Source: Mesostigma viride (Eukaryota; Streptophyta; Mesostigmatophyceae; Mesostigmatales; Mesostigmataceae). Taken from it: a stretch of DNA of 60,000 nucleotides. The stretch spans positions 1-60,000 of the forward strand of contig RPFO01001812.1 in the NCBI GenBank assembly GCA_009746045.1, given 5' to 3'. Below, one piece after another: positions 24,072 through 35,119 of the stretch. Positions within the stretch are counted from its first letter, which is position 1. Every line of letters begins with the position of its first letter. The translations under genes were made by a program, and so were the position numbers. The notes under the pieces are model-generated. The model worked only from the letters and a program-made list of their open reading frames with translations. It was not told where the DNA came from and did not search any database.

Positions 24072-27000
24072 CCGGTGGGTGAGGGGTGGGGAGAGAGGAT
24101 TCGGGAGCGTGGCGAGGGAAGCAAGAAGCGGTGGGTGAGGGGTGGGGAGAGAGGATTCGGGAGCGTGGCGAGGGAAGCAAGAAGCGGTGGGTGAGGGGTG
24201 GGGGGAGAGGATTCGGGAGCGTGGCGAGGGAAGCAAGAAGCGGTGGGTGAGGGGTGGGGGGAGAGGATTCGGGAGCGTGGCGAGGGAAGCAAGAAGCGGT
24301 GGGTGAGGGGTGGGGGAGAGGATTCGGGAGCATGGCGAGGGAAGCAAGAAGCGGTGGGTGAGGGGTGGAAGGAGAGGATTCGGGAGCGTGGCGAGGGAAG
24401 CAAGAAGCGGTGGGTGAGGGGTGGGGAGAGAGGATTCGGGAGCGTGGCGAGGGAAGCAAGAAGCGGTGGGTGAGGGGTGGGGAGAGAGGATTCGGGAGCG
24501 TGGCGAGGGAAGCAAGAAGCGGTGGGTGAGGGGTGGGGAGAGAGGATTCGGGAGCGTGGCGAGGGAAGCAAGAAGCGGTGGGTGAGGGGTGGGGAGAGAG
24601 GATTCGGGAGCGTGGCGAGGGAAGCAAGAAGCGGTGGGTGAGGGGTGGGGAGAGAGGATTCGGGAGCGTGGCGAGGGAAGCGAGAAGCGGTGGGTGAGGG
24701 GTGGGGAGAGAGGATTCGGGAGCGTGGCGAGGGAAGCAAGAAGCGGTGGGTGGGGGGTGGGGAGAGAGGATTCGGGAGCGTGGCGAGGGAAGCAAGAAGC
24801 GGTGGGTGAGGGGTGGGGAGAGAGGATTCGGGAGCGTGGCGAGGGAAGCAAGAAGCGGTGGGTGAGGGGTGGGGAGAGAGGATTCGGGAGCGTGGCGAGG
24901 GAAGCAAGAAGCGGTGGGTGAGGGGTGGGGGGAGAGGATTCGGGAGCGTGGCGAGGGAAGCAAGAAGCGGTGGGTGAGGGGTGGGGAGAGAGGATTCGGG
25001 AGCGTGGCGAGGGAAGCAAGAAGCGGTGGGTGAGGGGTGGGGAGAGAGGATTCGGGAGCGTGGCCAGGGAAGCAAGAAGCGGTGGGTGAGGGGTGGGGAG
25101 AGAGGATTCGGGAGCGTGGCGAGGGAAGCAAGAAGCGGTGGGTGAGGGGTGGGGGAGAGGATTCGAGAGCGTGGCGAGGGAAGCAAGAAGCGGTGGGTGA
25201 GGGGTGGGGGGAGAGGATTCGGGAGCGTGGCGAGGGAAGCAAGAAGCGGTGGGTGAGGGGTGGGGAGAGAGGATTCGGGAGCGTGGCGAGGGAAGCAAGA
25301 AGCGGTGGGTGAGGGGTGGGGAAAGAGGATTCGGGAGCGTGGCGAGGGAAGCAAGAAGCGGTGGGTGAGGGGTGGGGGAGAGGATTCGAGAGCGTGGCGA
25401 GGGAAGCAAGAAGAGGTGGGTGGGGGTGGGGAGAGAGGATTCGGGAGCGTGGCGAGGGAAGCAAGAAGCGGTGGGTGAGGGGTGGGGGGAGAGGATTCGA
25501 GAGCGTGGCGAGGGAAGCAAGAAGCGGTGGGTGAGGGGTGGGGAGAGAGGATTCGGGAGCGTGGCGAGGGAAGCAAGAAGCGGTGGGTGAGGGGTGGGGA
25601 GAGAGGATTCGGGAGCGTGGCGAGGGAAGCAAGAAGCGGTGGGTGAGGGGTGGGGGGAGAGGATTCGGGAGCGTGGCGAGGGAAGCAAGAAGCGGTGGGT
25701 GAGGGGTGGGGGAGAGGATTCGGGAGCGTGGCGAGGGAAGCAAGAAGCGGTGGGTGAGGGGTGGGGGAGAGGATTCGGGAGCATGGCGAGGGAAGCAAGA
25801 AGCGGTGGGTGAGGGGTGGAAGGAGAGGATTCGGGAGCGTGGCGAGGGAAGCAAGAAGCGGTGGGTGAGGGGTGGGGAGAGAGGATTCGGGAGCGTGGCG
25901 AGGGAAGCAAGAAGCGGTGGGTGAGGGGTGGGGAGAGAGGATTCGGGAGCGTGGCGAGGGAAGCAAGAAGCGGTGGGTGAGGGGTGGGGAGAGAGGATTC
26001 GGGAGCGTGGCGAGGGAAGCAAGAAGCGGTGGGTGAGGGGTGGGGAGAGAGGATTCGGGAGCGTGGCGAGGGAAGCAAGAAGCGGTGGGTGAGGGGTGGG
26101 GAGAGAGGATTCGGGAGCGTGGCGAGGGAAGCGAGAAGCGGTGGGTGAGGGGTGGGGAGAGAGGATTCGGGAGCGTGGCGAGGGAAGCAAGAAGCGGTGG
26201 GTGGGGGTGGGGAGAGAGGATTCGGGAGCGTGGCGAGGGAAGCAAGAAGCGGTGGGTGAGGGGTGGGGAGAGAGGATTCGGGAGCGTGGCGAGGGAAGCA
26301 AGAAGCGGTGGGTGAGGGGTGGGGAGAGAGGATTCGGGAGCGTGGCGAGGGAAGCAAGAAGCGGTGGGTGAGGGGTGGGGAGAGAGGATTCGGGAGCGTG
26401 GCGAGGGAAGCAAGAAGCGGTGGGTGAGGGGTGGGGAGAGAGGATTCGGGAGCGTGGCGAGGGAAGCAAGAAGCGGTGGGTGAGGGGTGGGGAGAGAGGA
26501 TTCGGGAGCGTGGCGAGGGAAGCAAGAAGCGGTGGGTGAGGGGTGGGGAGAGAGGATTCGGGAGCGTGGCGAGGGAAGCAAGAAGCGGTGGGTGAGGGGT
26601 GGGGGAGAGGATTCGAGAGCGTGGCGAGGGAAGCAAGAAGCGGTGGGTGAGGGTTGGGGGGAGAGGATTCGGGAGCGTGGCGAGGGAAGCAAGAAGCGGT
26701 GGGTGAGGGGTGGGGAGAGAGGATTCGGGAGCGTGGCGAGGGAAGCAAGAAGCGGTGGGTGAGGGGTGGGGAGAGAGGATTCGGGAGCGTGGCGAGGGAA
26801 GCAAGAAGCGGTGGGTGAGGGGTGGGGGAGAGGATTCGAGAGCGTGGCGAGGGAAGCAAGAAGCGGTGGGTGAGGGTTGGGGGGAGAGGATTCGGGAGCG
26901 TGGCGAGGGAAGCAAGAAGCGGTGGGTGAGGGGTGGGGAGAGAGGATTCGGGAGCGTGGCGAGGGAAGCAAGAAGCGGTGGGTGAGGGGTGGGGAGAGAG

Positions 27001-29970
27001 GATTCGGGAGCGTGGCGAGGGAAGCAAGAAGCGGTGGGTGAGGGGTGGGGAGAGGATTCGGGAGCGTGGCGAGGGAAGCAAGAAGCGGTGGGTGAGGGGT
27101 GGGGGGAGAGGATTCGAGAGCGTGGCGAGGGAAGCAAGAAGAGGTGGGTGGGGGTGGGGAGAGAGGATTCGGGAGCGTGGCGAGGGAAGCAAGAAGCGGT
27201 GGGTGAGGGGTGGGGGAGAGGATTCGAGAGCGTGGCGAGGGAAGCAAGAAGCGGTGGGTGAGGGGTGGGGAGAGAGGATTCGGGAGCGTGGCGAGGGAAG
27301 CGAGAAGCGGTGGGTGAGGGGTGGGGAGAGAGGATTCGGGAGCGTGGCGAGGGAAGCAAGAAGCGGTGGGTGAGGGGTGGGGAGAGAGGATTCGGGAGCG
27401 TGGCGAGGGAAGCAAGAAGCGGTGGGTGAGGGGTGGGGAGAGAGGATTCGGGAGCGTGGCGAGGGAAGCAAGAAGCGGTGGGTGAGGGGTGGGGAGAGAG
27501 GATTCGGGAGCGTGGCGAGGGAAGCAAGAAGCGGTGGGTGAGGGGTGGGGAGAGAGGATTCGGGAGCGTGGCGAGGGAAGCAAGAAGCGGTGGGTGAGGG
27601 GTGGGGAGAGAGGATTCGGGAGCGTGGCGAGGGAAGCAAGAAGCGGTGGGTGAGGGGTGGGGAGAGAGGATTCGGGAGCGTGGCGAGGGAAGCAAGAAGC
27701 GGTGGGTGGGGGTGGGGGAGAGGATTTGGGAGCGTGGCGAGGGAAGCAAGAAGCGGTGGGTGGGGGTGGGGGGAGAGGATTCGGGAGCGTGGCGAGGGAA
27801 GCAAGAAGCGGTGGGTGAGGGGTGGGGAGAGAGGATTCGGGAGCGTGGCGAGGGAAGCGAGAAGCGGTGGGTGAGGGGTGGGGGAGAGGATTCGGGAGCG
27901 TGGCGAGGGAAGCAAGAAGCGGTGGGTGAGGGGTGGGGAGAGAGGATTCGGGAGCGTGGCGAGGGAAGCAAGAAGCGGTGGGTGAGGGGTGGGGAGAGAG
28001 GATTCGGGAGCGTGGCGAGGGAAGCAAGAAGCGGTGGGTGAGGGGTGGGGAGAGAGGATTCGGGAGCGTGGCGAGGGAAGCAAGAAGCGGTGGGTGAGGG
28101 GTGGGGAGAGAGGATTCGGGAGCGTGGCGAGGGAAGCAAGAAGCGGTGGGTGAGGGGTGGGGAGAGAGGATTCGAGAGCGTGGCGAGGGAAGCAAGAAGC
28201 GGTGGGTGGGGGTGGAAGAGAGGATTCGGGAGCGTGGCGAGGGAAGCGAGAAGCGGTGGGTGAGGGGTGGGGAGAGAGGATTCGGGAGCGTGGCGAGGGA
28301 AGCAAGAAGCGGTGGGTGAGGGGTGGGGAGAGAGGATTCGGGAGCGTGGCGAGGGAAGCAAGAAGCGGTGGGTGAGGGGTGGGGAGAGAGGATTCGGGAG
28401 CGTGGCGAGGGAAGCAAGAAGCGGTGGGTGAGGGGTGGGGAGAGAGGATTCGGGAGCGTGGCGAGGGAGCAAGAAGCGGTGGGTGAGGGGTGGGGAGAGA
28501 GGATTCGAGAGCGTGGCGAGGGAAGCAAGAAGCGGTGGGTGAGGGGTGGGGGAGAGGATTCGAGAGCGTGGCGAGGGAAGCAAGAAGCGGTGGGTGAGGG
28601 GTGGGGAGAGAGGATTCGGGAGCGTGGCGAGGGAAGCAAGAAGCGGTGGGTGAGGGGTGGGGAGAGAGGATTCGGGAGCGTGGCGAGGGAAGCAAGAAGC
28701 GGTGGGTGAGGGGTGGAAGAGAGGATTCGGGAGCGTGGCGAGGGAAGCAAGAAGCGGTGGGTGAGGGGTGGGGAGAGAGGATTCGGGAGCTTGGCGAGGG
28801 AAGCAAGAAGCGGTGGGTGAGGGGTGGGGGAGAGGATTCGGGAGCGTGGCGAGGGAAGCAAGAAGCGGTGGGTGAGGGGTGGGGAGAGAGGATTCGGGAG
28901 CGTGGCGAGGGAAGCAAGAAGCGGTGGGTGAGGGGTGGGGAGAGAGGATTCGGGAGCGTGGCGAGGGGCAAGAAGCGGTGGGTGAGGGGTGGGGAGAGAG
29001 GATTCGGGAGCGTGGCGAGGGGAGCAAGAAGCGGTGGGTGAGGGGTGGGGAGAGAGGATTCGGGAGCGTGGCGAGGGAAGCAAGAAGCGGTGGGTGAGGG
29101 GTGGGGAGAGAGGATTCGGGAGCGTGGCGAGGGAAGCGAGAAGCGGTGGGTGAGGGGTGGGGAGAGAGGATTCGGGAGCGTGGCGAGGGAAGCAAGAAGC
29201 GGTGGGTGAGGGGTGGGGAGAGAGGATTCGGGAGCGTGGCGAGGGAAGCAAGAAGCGGTGGGTGAGGGGTGGGGGAGAGGATTCGGGAGCGTGGCGAGGG
29301 AAGCAAGAAGCGGTGGGTGAGGGGTGGGGAGAGAGGATTCGGGAGCGTGGCGAGGGAAGCAAGAAGCGGTGGGTGAGGGGTGGGGAGAGAGGATTCGGGA
29401 GCGTGGCGAGGGAAGCAAGAAGCGGTGGGTGAGGGGTGGGGAGAGAGGATTCGGGAGCGTGGCGAGGGAAGCAAGAAGCGGTGGGTGAGGGGTGGGGAGA
29501 GAGGATTAGGGAGCGTGGCGAGGGAAGCAAGAAGCGGTGGGTGAGGGGTGGGGAGAGAGGATTCGGGAGCGTGGCGAGGGAAGCAAGAAGCGGTGGGTGG
29601 GGGTGGGGGAGAGGATTCGGGAGCGTGGCGAGGGAAGCAAGAAGCGGTGGGTGAGGGATGGGGAGAGAGGATTCGGGAGCGTGGCGAGGGAAGCAAGAAG
29701 CGGTGGGTGAGGGGTGGGGAGAGAGGATTCGGGAGCGTGGCGAGGGAAGCAAGAAGCGGTGGGTGAGGGGTGGGGAGAGAGGATTCGGGAGCGTGGCGAG
29801 GGAAGCAAGAAGCGGTGGGAGAGGGGTGGGGAGAGAGGATTCGGGAGCGTGGCGAGGGAAGCAAGAAGCGGTGGGTGAGGGGTGGGGAGAGAGGATTCGG
29901 GAGCGTGGCGAGGGAAGCGAGAAGCGGTGGGTGAGGGGTGGGGAGAGAGGATTCGGGAGCACGGCGAGGG
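24072..29970. repeat. 56-bp minisatellite, about 105 copies
   Basis: Tandem 56-base units (GAGGATTCGGGAGCGTGGCG, then AGGGAAGCAAGAAGCGGTGG, then GTGAGGGGTGGGGAGA), with one- or two-base length variation in the G run. All three minus-strand frames are open for 1,800-2,000 codons because the pyrimidine-rich strand contains no stop in any frame, and the unit length rotates the frame each copy. Variant CATGGCG next to a TGGAAGGAGAGG variant occurs near 24328 and 25779, and GCGAGAAGCGG at 24680 and 26131. Both pairs are 1451 apart, so a block of about 26 monomers is duplicated. GGGTTGGGGGG at 26651 and 26874 shows a smaller 223-base (four-unit) duplication. Confidence 0.98.
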
Positions 29971-30096
29971 AACAGAGAAGGTGGAACATGGATGGACGCA
30001 GGATGGCTCCGTGCCGCGGTGGCATGTCTGCTCACTAAACCACCGTATCAGCGGAACTCATCTGGTGCCGTGGCCCCACCATGACCTGCCCTTGTC

Positions 30097-30226
30097 CATG
30101 GCATGGCATGGCATGGCGTGGCGTGGCGTGGCGTGGCGTGGCGTGGCGTGGCGTGGCGTGGCGTGGCGTGGCGTGGCGTGGCGTGGCGTGGCGTGGCGTG
30201 GCGTGGCGTGGCGTGGCGTGGCGTGC
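30097..30226. repeat. (TGGCG)n pentanucleotide microsatellite
   Basis: About 26 copies of TGGCG/TGGCA, starting as TGGCA units and switching to TGGCG. It lies at the edge of the 56-bp array and just beyond the donor proposed at 30290 for the minus-strand gene. Confidence 0.95.
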
Positions 30227-30289
30227 CATGCCACGCCAGCGCGCAGTTTCATGCAAAAGCATCCACAGGTACCCTGCCCATGCACGCAC

Positions 30290-31925
30290 CCATGGTCCTG
30301 CGCCCAGCTGGCCAGGGTGCTCGTAGCCGGCCTCACGCTGCGCCCAGGGAGGGTCAACCTGCTGTGCTGGCCCCCTCCACGCCACCATGCGCTTATCGGC
30401 TGCCACCTGTCCACCGTGCGTGGCATCCACATAAACCTGATGGTCGAACGAGGCGAGACGCACGGGTGCACCGCCCGCATGCGCCCACCCGTAACCATCC
30501 ACGGCCACGCTATTGCCGGCAACTGTCATACTACTGCCAGCAACCGTCACGCTACTGCTGGCGTTTGCCAAGGCGGGCGGGCTGAGGCACCGCGCGTCGC
30601 CGACGGGCAGGTTGCGCGCCCAGTCCAGGATGGAGACGGACGCCTCTCGCTCTGCCAGCTCCGCCGTGATGGCCGCCAGTAGCGCTTGGTGCGAGGCGCT
30701 GCTGGCAAACGTTCGAGGGGGGGGGCATGTGCATGTGGGGGTTTCAGGGTGGTCAGGGGAGTGCCAGTAGACATGCTTTGTGAACTACTTCAGCGCGTGC
30801 ACATGGCACTTGCAGGGGAAGGCATGGCAGGGTGGTGACAAGAACCGTGCGCGGATGGATCTTCAAGGGGAAGAGCTGTGTGGACCCAAGTGTCACCATC
30901 CTCCTGCACGAGAGGGCCAAGTGTCGCCGTCCTCCTGCACTAGAGGCCCAAGTGTCGCCGTCCTCCTGCACTAGAGGCCCAAGTGTCGCCGTCCTCCTGC
31001 ACTCCAGGGCAGCTGAAGGGTGGCCACTGGTGGTGCATGCCAGCGGCCGCTGAGTACAGAAAAGAGGGCACGAATGGCGCATGTGTCCCGATAGATGTGT
31101 CAGCAGGTGTGTAGCGGTGTGTGAGGCGGCCGACAGCAGAGAGACATCGTCGGACAGTTGCTTGCAAGTAGCGTGCGCGTGGTGACCAAGGCCATGCGCA
31201 TGGGTCACGGTGTCCGCCCCTGAAATCACCACCATCATTCGCATGGGGGAGCGTTGTGCCAAGGGAGTGGGACAAGGGAGGTGCCCGAAAGGACAGCGTG
31301 CGGGCGGGAAGCAATCGCGTACTCTTGATACAAGACCCACCAGCATCCCCTGGCTTGCATACCGTCTGCATATTATTCGCATCTGCTAGCGCCACCACAG
31401 GCGAGCGTCTCAGCGGGGGAGTGAATGTTTCACGCGAATGAATGTTGCAGGCATGTTTCATGTGCGAATTTTGCATGCTATATGATGCATGCGTGAATGT
31501 CGCATGCGTGAGCGTTTCTTTCGTGAATCTGTCATGCTGCTTGCGGATGCTGAATTGCGTTATGCATGGGAGTTTGGTGCATGTGGTTCCCTCTGTGCAA
31601 AACCACCATGACACCATCCTCCATCCGTGCAAAATGCAAGGCATGCGACACAGCCATGTCCATGCTAGGAGATTGTGATGTGGGACGCACAGGGTCAATG
31701 ATGCACAGGAAACAGCGGATAACAGACGCCCAGCTTATGGGCGTGGCATGTGCATGCCAATGTCCGGACGCCTGCGTGAGATCACTTGCACGGGACGATG
31801 GGGTGACGAAACGCAGCGGCATGTCATAGAAGCGCGCACCTGTCTGAAGAGGGGAGCTTCGAAAGGCGGCCCAGCTCTTCCCTGAGCTCTTCGTCTGTGG
31901 CAGTAAACAGGTCGTCAGTGTCCAT
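30290..31925 (-). CDS. Unrecognised gene, first two exons
   Basis: I do not recognise the product. Exon 1 is 31925-31840, starting ATG and encoding [20 protein letters not shown], with donor AGACAG/GTGCGC in phase 2. Exon 2 starts at 30701 after a TTTGCCAG acceptor and joins in phase (AG plus C gives Ser). It encodes [20 protein letters not shown], then [16 protein letters not shown], a repeated TVAG segment, and [18 protein letters not shown] phase-0 donor TGG/GTGCGT ends it at 30290. The opening is acidic and helical, suggesting a coiled region. No stop codon is reached in a plausible exon end, so the gene continues downstream on the minus strand. The next convincing open frame in that direction is 16439-13794, across two minisatellites. 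It is divergent from RPB7, with 1.23 kb between starts. Confidence 0.5.
30880..31012. repeat. 31-bp tandem repeat, about four copies
   Basis: Units of CCTGCACTAGAGGCCCAAGT followed by GTCGCCGTCCT, three near-identical copies with degenerate flanking copies, inside the intron between exons 30701 and 31840. Confidence 0.85.
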
Positions 31926-33156
31926 TACGGCCTTCAGCTTATTGCTGCGACGCTACTGCAACGATAAATGAGTTTCTTCATGCCTCGTTATTGTACGCAA
32001 TGATAGCGAATTACATCTGGGGTGGCAAAGAATGACCGCCATCTCCTGATAAGATATGTGCGAGCGCCTGCTTGCCTACATCTATTACTCAAAACATACA
32101 TACGATGTGTTATATAAAGATTTTGCAGCGAATTGCCGGCAATAGGGAAGCGATTCTGCAGACATCCGTAGGCCTCCCTGCCGGAAATGATGCATCGGAC
32201 AGTCGAAACATTCCACAGAGGACTTCGTTTAAATACTCATAACCATGCGGAAATTTGCTAGCGGAAATACAGCAAAATCTTTTTGTTTCCTATGTCATGG
32301 GCAGCATCTGCGATACTGAATGGGCAAGGATATAGGCAGGCATGCCGCGGGCATGCCAGTGAGAAAGCGGTTTGATATCGTAGCTTTGGGTTCTTAAATT
32401 AGCCGAGCATGAACCATGCAGGACAGCCATATATTGTCATTCTGCCGACCCAGTCCACTCAAGACCGGTCGTGACTTACATGCAACTGGTGCTGTCAAGT
32501 GTCAACACCACAACAAACTGAACAAAGCGCCATAGCCAGCTGCATCCTTCCACGGGGCGGCTCTCGGACAATTGGAGGGAACGGATGAGTACGGCAGTTT
32601 ATCAAGAATGACACCTGATTCGCTACTGCTAGAATGATCAGGTAAACAATCAATATATTGTATTCAGTAGCTCACGAAGTTGTTTAGAGTTCAGCGTCCG
32701 TACCAAGCTTTGATCATTCGCGGGGGACGCCAGTGTCTGGCAAATGAACAGTACAACGGTTGTTTGCTGTTGTTTGGCACAGCACCGCTCGCCTGCGGTG
32801 CGGCATTGGCATGGAACGCGCCAGTGCGGTTTTAGCGGCATCGATCTCATATTTTCCACCAGGCTGGAACTCATATTTCTTGTGGACCCTTGAGCCCGTC
32901 CGTAAATTGGTCTTGATTTTGTTCCAGAGCATGCAAATATCAAGGTCGGAAGAAGACTAACTTTATTCTTAGGGGTGCTAACAAGCGTTTACTGGCGGTT
33001 GGGCTCTGCGTGGGGACCAGGCAGGCACTCGTTTTTCGTGACTTTGGTTGGTGGACGCATGCCATTTGAAAGCCGGCGGCTGGCCTTCACGGCCATTTCT
33101 GCCTTGAAGGGCTTGTGAGAGAACAAACGCTTCGCGATTTTATCGAGGTTGAGAAA
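31926..33156. other. Divergent intergenic region upstream of RPB7
   Basis: This 1.2-kb region separates the minus-strand gene starting at 31925 from RPB7. It should hold both promoters, but no TATA box or known element could be assigned with confidence. Short minus-strand frames at 32650-32943 and 32989-33198 have no recognisable homology. Confidence 0.5.
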
Positions 33157-33684
33157 ATGTTTTTCCATTTGATTCTTGAGAAGAATATGCGGCTCCATCC
33201 TCGGTACTTTGGCCCGAAGATGCGGACAACCGTCGTGGAAAAGCTTATTGCAGAGGTGGAAGGGACGTGCAGCGGCCGGTACGGCTTTATCATTGCGGTT
33301 GTTGACGTCGTCAGCCTAGGCCAGGCACAGCTGTCTGACGGCTCGGGTTATGCCACCATTCACGTCAAGTATGCGGCAATTGTCTACCGACCATTTAAGG
33401 GCGAGGTTATGGACGCAGTGGTCACGGATGTGACCAAGATGGGCTTTTTCTGCGAGTCTGGCCCTCTGCGGATCTTCGTATCCGGCCAGCAAATCCCCCA
33501 AGACATGCACTTCGCGGCCACCGAGGAACCGTGTTTTGTGGCCAACGACGAGTCCGTTCGCATCCAACGGGACAGCGAAGTCCGTATCAAAATAGTGGGC
33601 CTGCGCATGGATGCGACCGACATATTCGTCGTTGGGAGCATCAAGGACGACTACCTGGGTTTTATCGGAGATGCTGTGTCATAA
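33157..33684 (+). CDS. RPB7: RNA polymerase II subunit RPB7
   Basis: This subunit pairs with RPB4 to form the stalk of RNA polymerase II, which binds emerging RNA and initiation factors. The 175-residue product begins MFFHLILEKNMRLHPRYFGP, the family's characteristic start, which is why the Met at 33157 was chosen over the in-frame Met at 33115. It continues with KLIAEVEGTCSGRYGFIIAV and IVYRPFKGEVMDAVVTDV and ends with SIKDDYLGFIGDAVS. The N-terminal RNP-like half spans about residues 1-80 and the C-terminal OB/S1-like domain about 82-170, so the protein is full length. The gene is intronless although its neighbours are intron-rich, which could mean natural intron loss or retroposition. No poly(A) remnant is seen after the stop. 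Confidence 0.97.
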   Translation: MFFHLILEKNMRLHPRYFGPKMRTTVVEKLIAEVEGTCSGRYGFIIAVVDVVSLGQAQLSDGSGYATIHVKYAAIVYRPFKGEVMDAVVTDVTKMGFFCESGPLRIFVSGQQIPQDMHFAATEEPCFVANDESVRIQRDSEVRIKIVGLRMDATDIFVVGSIKDDYLGFIGDAVS

Positions 33685-34495
33685 TGCGCTGGTCATGGTG
33701 GCGTTGTATCCTCCACACAGCTGGAAAGCAAACCCCCCCTCCAAAAGAGTGTGGTTTGTCAATGGACCCAAACGTGGTGGGCCCTGATGACTGGTTGAGA
33801 TACCCCAACGTCTGGGGCATCATGCATCCCTGACACAGGCACGCAGCGATGCGGTCCACCCACAGCTGCGTTGGACCAGGTAGCGCAGCTCTGCCTGCCC
33901 AAGAAGGTCCCAGGAGGCAGTGGCACGGACGGTTTGGCGTGGGGCACACACGCCCCTGCATGCACTTGCGGCGGGGAACTGTGGACCCACGCTCCCATGA
34001 AGCAACTCTTGCTAGACACGTGGACCACATGAGATGCTCGTTGCCCGTTTGGGAGGCATATGCTCTCGTCTCGGCCGCATGGCGTCGCGCCTCTGCCCAT
34101 CATGTGCGTGCGGGCGTGCAGAGGTGCCCTGGTGAAAGGCAAGCAACTGGATGGTCACTGCAGTACTGCTCCTGGAAAACCAGAACAAGCAGCACTGACA
34201 AAAGTGTGGACAGGTCTTTCTCATGCATCATTAATGAGCCACCCATTAAAACGAGAAACCCACCTTGGCTACCCATGGCCATGGCCATCTCGGCAGATCA
34301 TTGCTGCCTGCCACCTTGTGGTGCAAGCTTGTCCTGCTCGACGGGATCGTGCATAGTTAGGCACTCCCATTCCATTCCACCCATTCATCAGAGGATTTAT
34401 GCTCACGTGATGCAGGCCACGAGCTTGTAAAACAGATTCTTACATCACTATCCACAATATAGGTCTTTGTTGTAATACTTACTGCGGAAATCGCT
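33685..34495. other. Region downstream of RPB7, nothing recognised
   Basis: No coding segment, tRNA or repeat could be supported. It presumably includes the RPB7 3' untranslated region. Confidence 0.4.
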
Positions 34496-34499
34496 ATCC

Positions 34500-34640
34500 C
34501 AGATATCAATGAGACAACCAGCACAGGCCAGAAATCTGGAGAATCGAGATCATTGTAGGTCGAGCTTGTTGCTATCTTATCCGCGTTTGTCGAGTCGTTC
34601 AGGATTATGGAGATGAATGGAGGTGGAAAGTGTAGCCGTG
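34500..34640 (+). mobile_element. Dispersed retrotransposon-derived fragment
   Basis: The stretch around GAGACAACCAGCACAGGCCA to GATTATGGAGATGAATGG matches, over about 120 bases, the reverse complement of 59110-59240. It matches 58402-58510 in part and 11338-11372 over a short core. In the 59-kb locus the sequence is part of the LINE copy, so this is likely a fragment of the same family. Confidence 0.6.
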
Positions 34641-35115
34641 CACGTTAAAAATTATGGCTTCGTTCAGAGCGATACCTAGACGGTTTATCTCGCCTGTGAT
34701 GAGTGTGTTTGTTCCTACCGGCCAGGAGTGTCCAGTTGTAGGCACCACTAGTGCGATCGCTCTCCTGTGATTTATTGAGGAATCACCCTACATGGAAAGA
34801 AGTACTCTCCATAGGTCACACGTGTTCCGATAAAGATCATCTTTAGGAGTCATACGGTGGAATCGGTACGTTGCGACCGGTCAGGCGACGAAAGCCTTGC
34901 GGAACAGTGTAAGGATGCATGAACGAGTAACTTCAACCATGCACCAATCATAAAACCAAAGTCGGCTTCCGTCACAAACGATGTACACTACTTCTAGTCC
35001 GCACCGATTATCTTGAAAATGGGTCACTTATATACTCGACTTCTCCGTCAAATTCCATCGATCCACCGGGTTTCGAAAAACCCACGATCACTGTAGATGT
35101 AGATCCCATTAATTA
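34641..35115. other. Unassigned AT-richer sequence
   Basis: No open frame of note and no repeat relationship was recognised. It is bounded by retrotransposon fragments and may itself be decayed element sequence. Confidence 0.35.
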
Positions 35116-35119
35116 ATAA

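Noticed and set aside
23974-30035. Three overlapping minus frames of 1,814-2,009 codons
   Set aside because: All three frames of one strand being open is explained by the stop-free pyrimidine-rich 56-base unit. No independent coding evidence exists.
32650-32943. Minus-strand frame between the divergent genes
   Set aside because: No recognisable domain, and competing frames of equal length overlap it. Not supported as a gene.
32989-33198. Small basic protein on the minus strand overlapping the RPB7 start
   Set aside because: The frame looks protein-like (AKRLFSHKPFKAEMAVKASR) but overlaps the RPB7 coding start in antisense, has no known relative and no splice partners. Chance is more likely.
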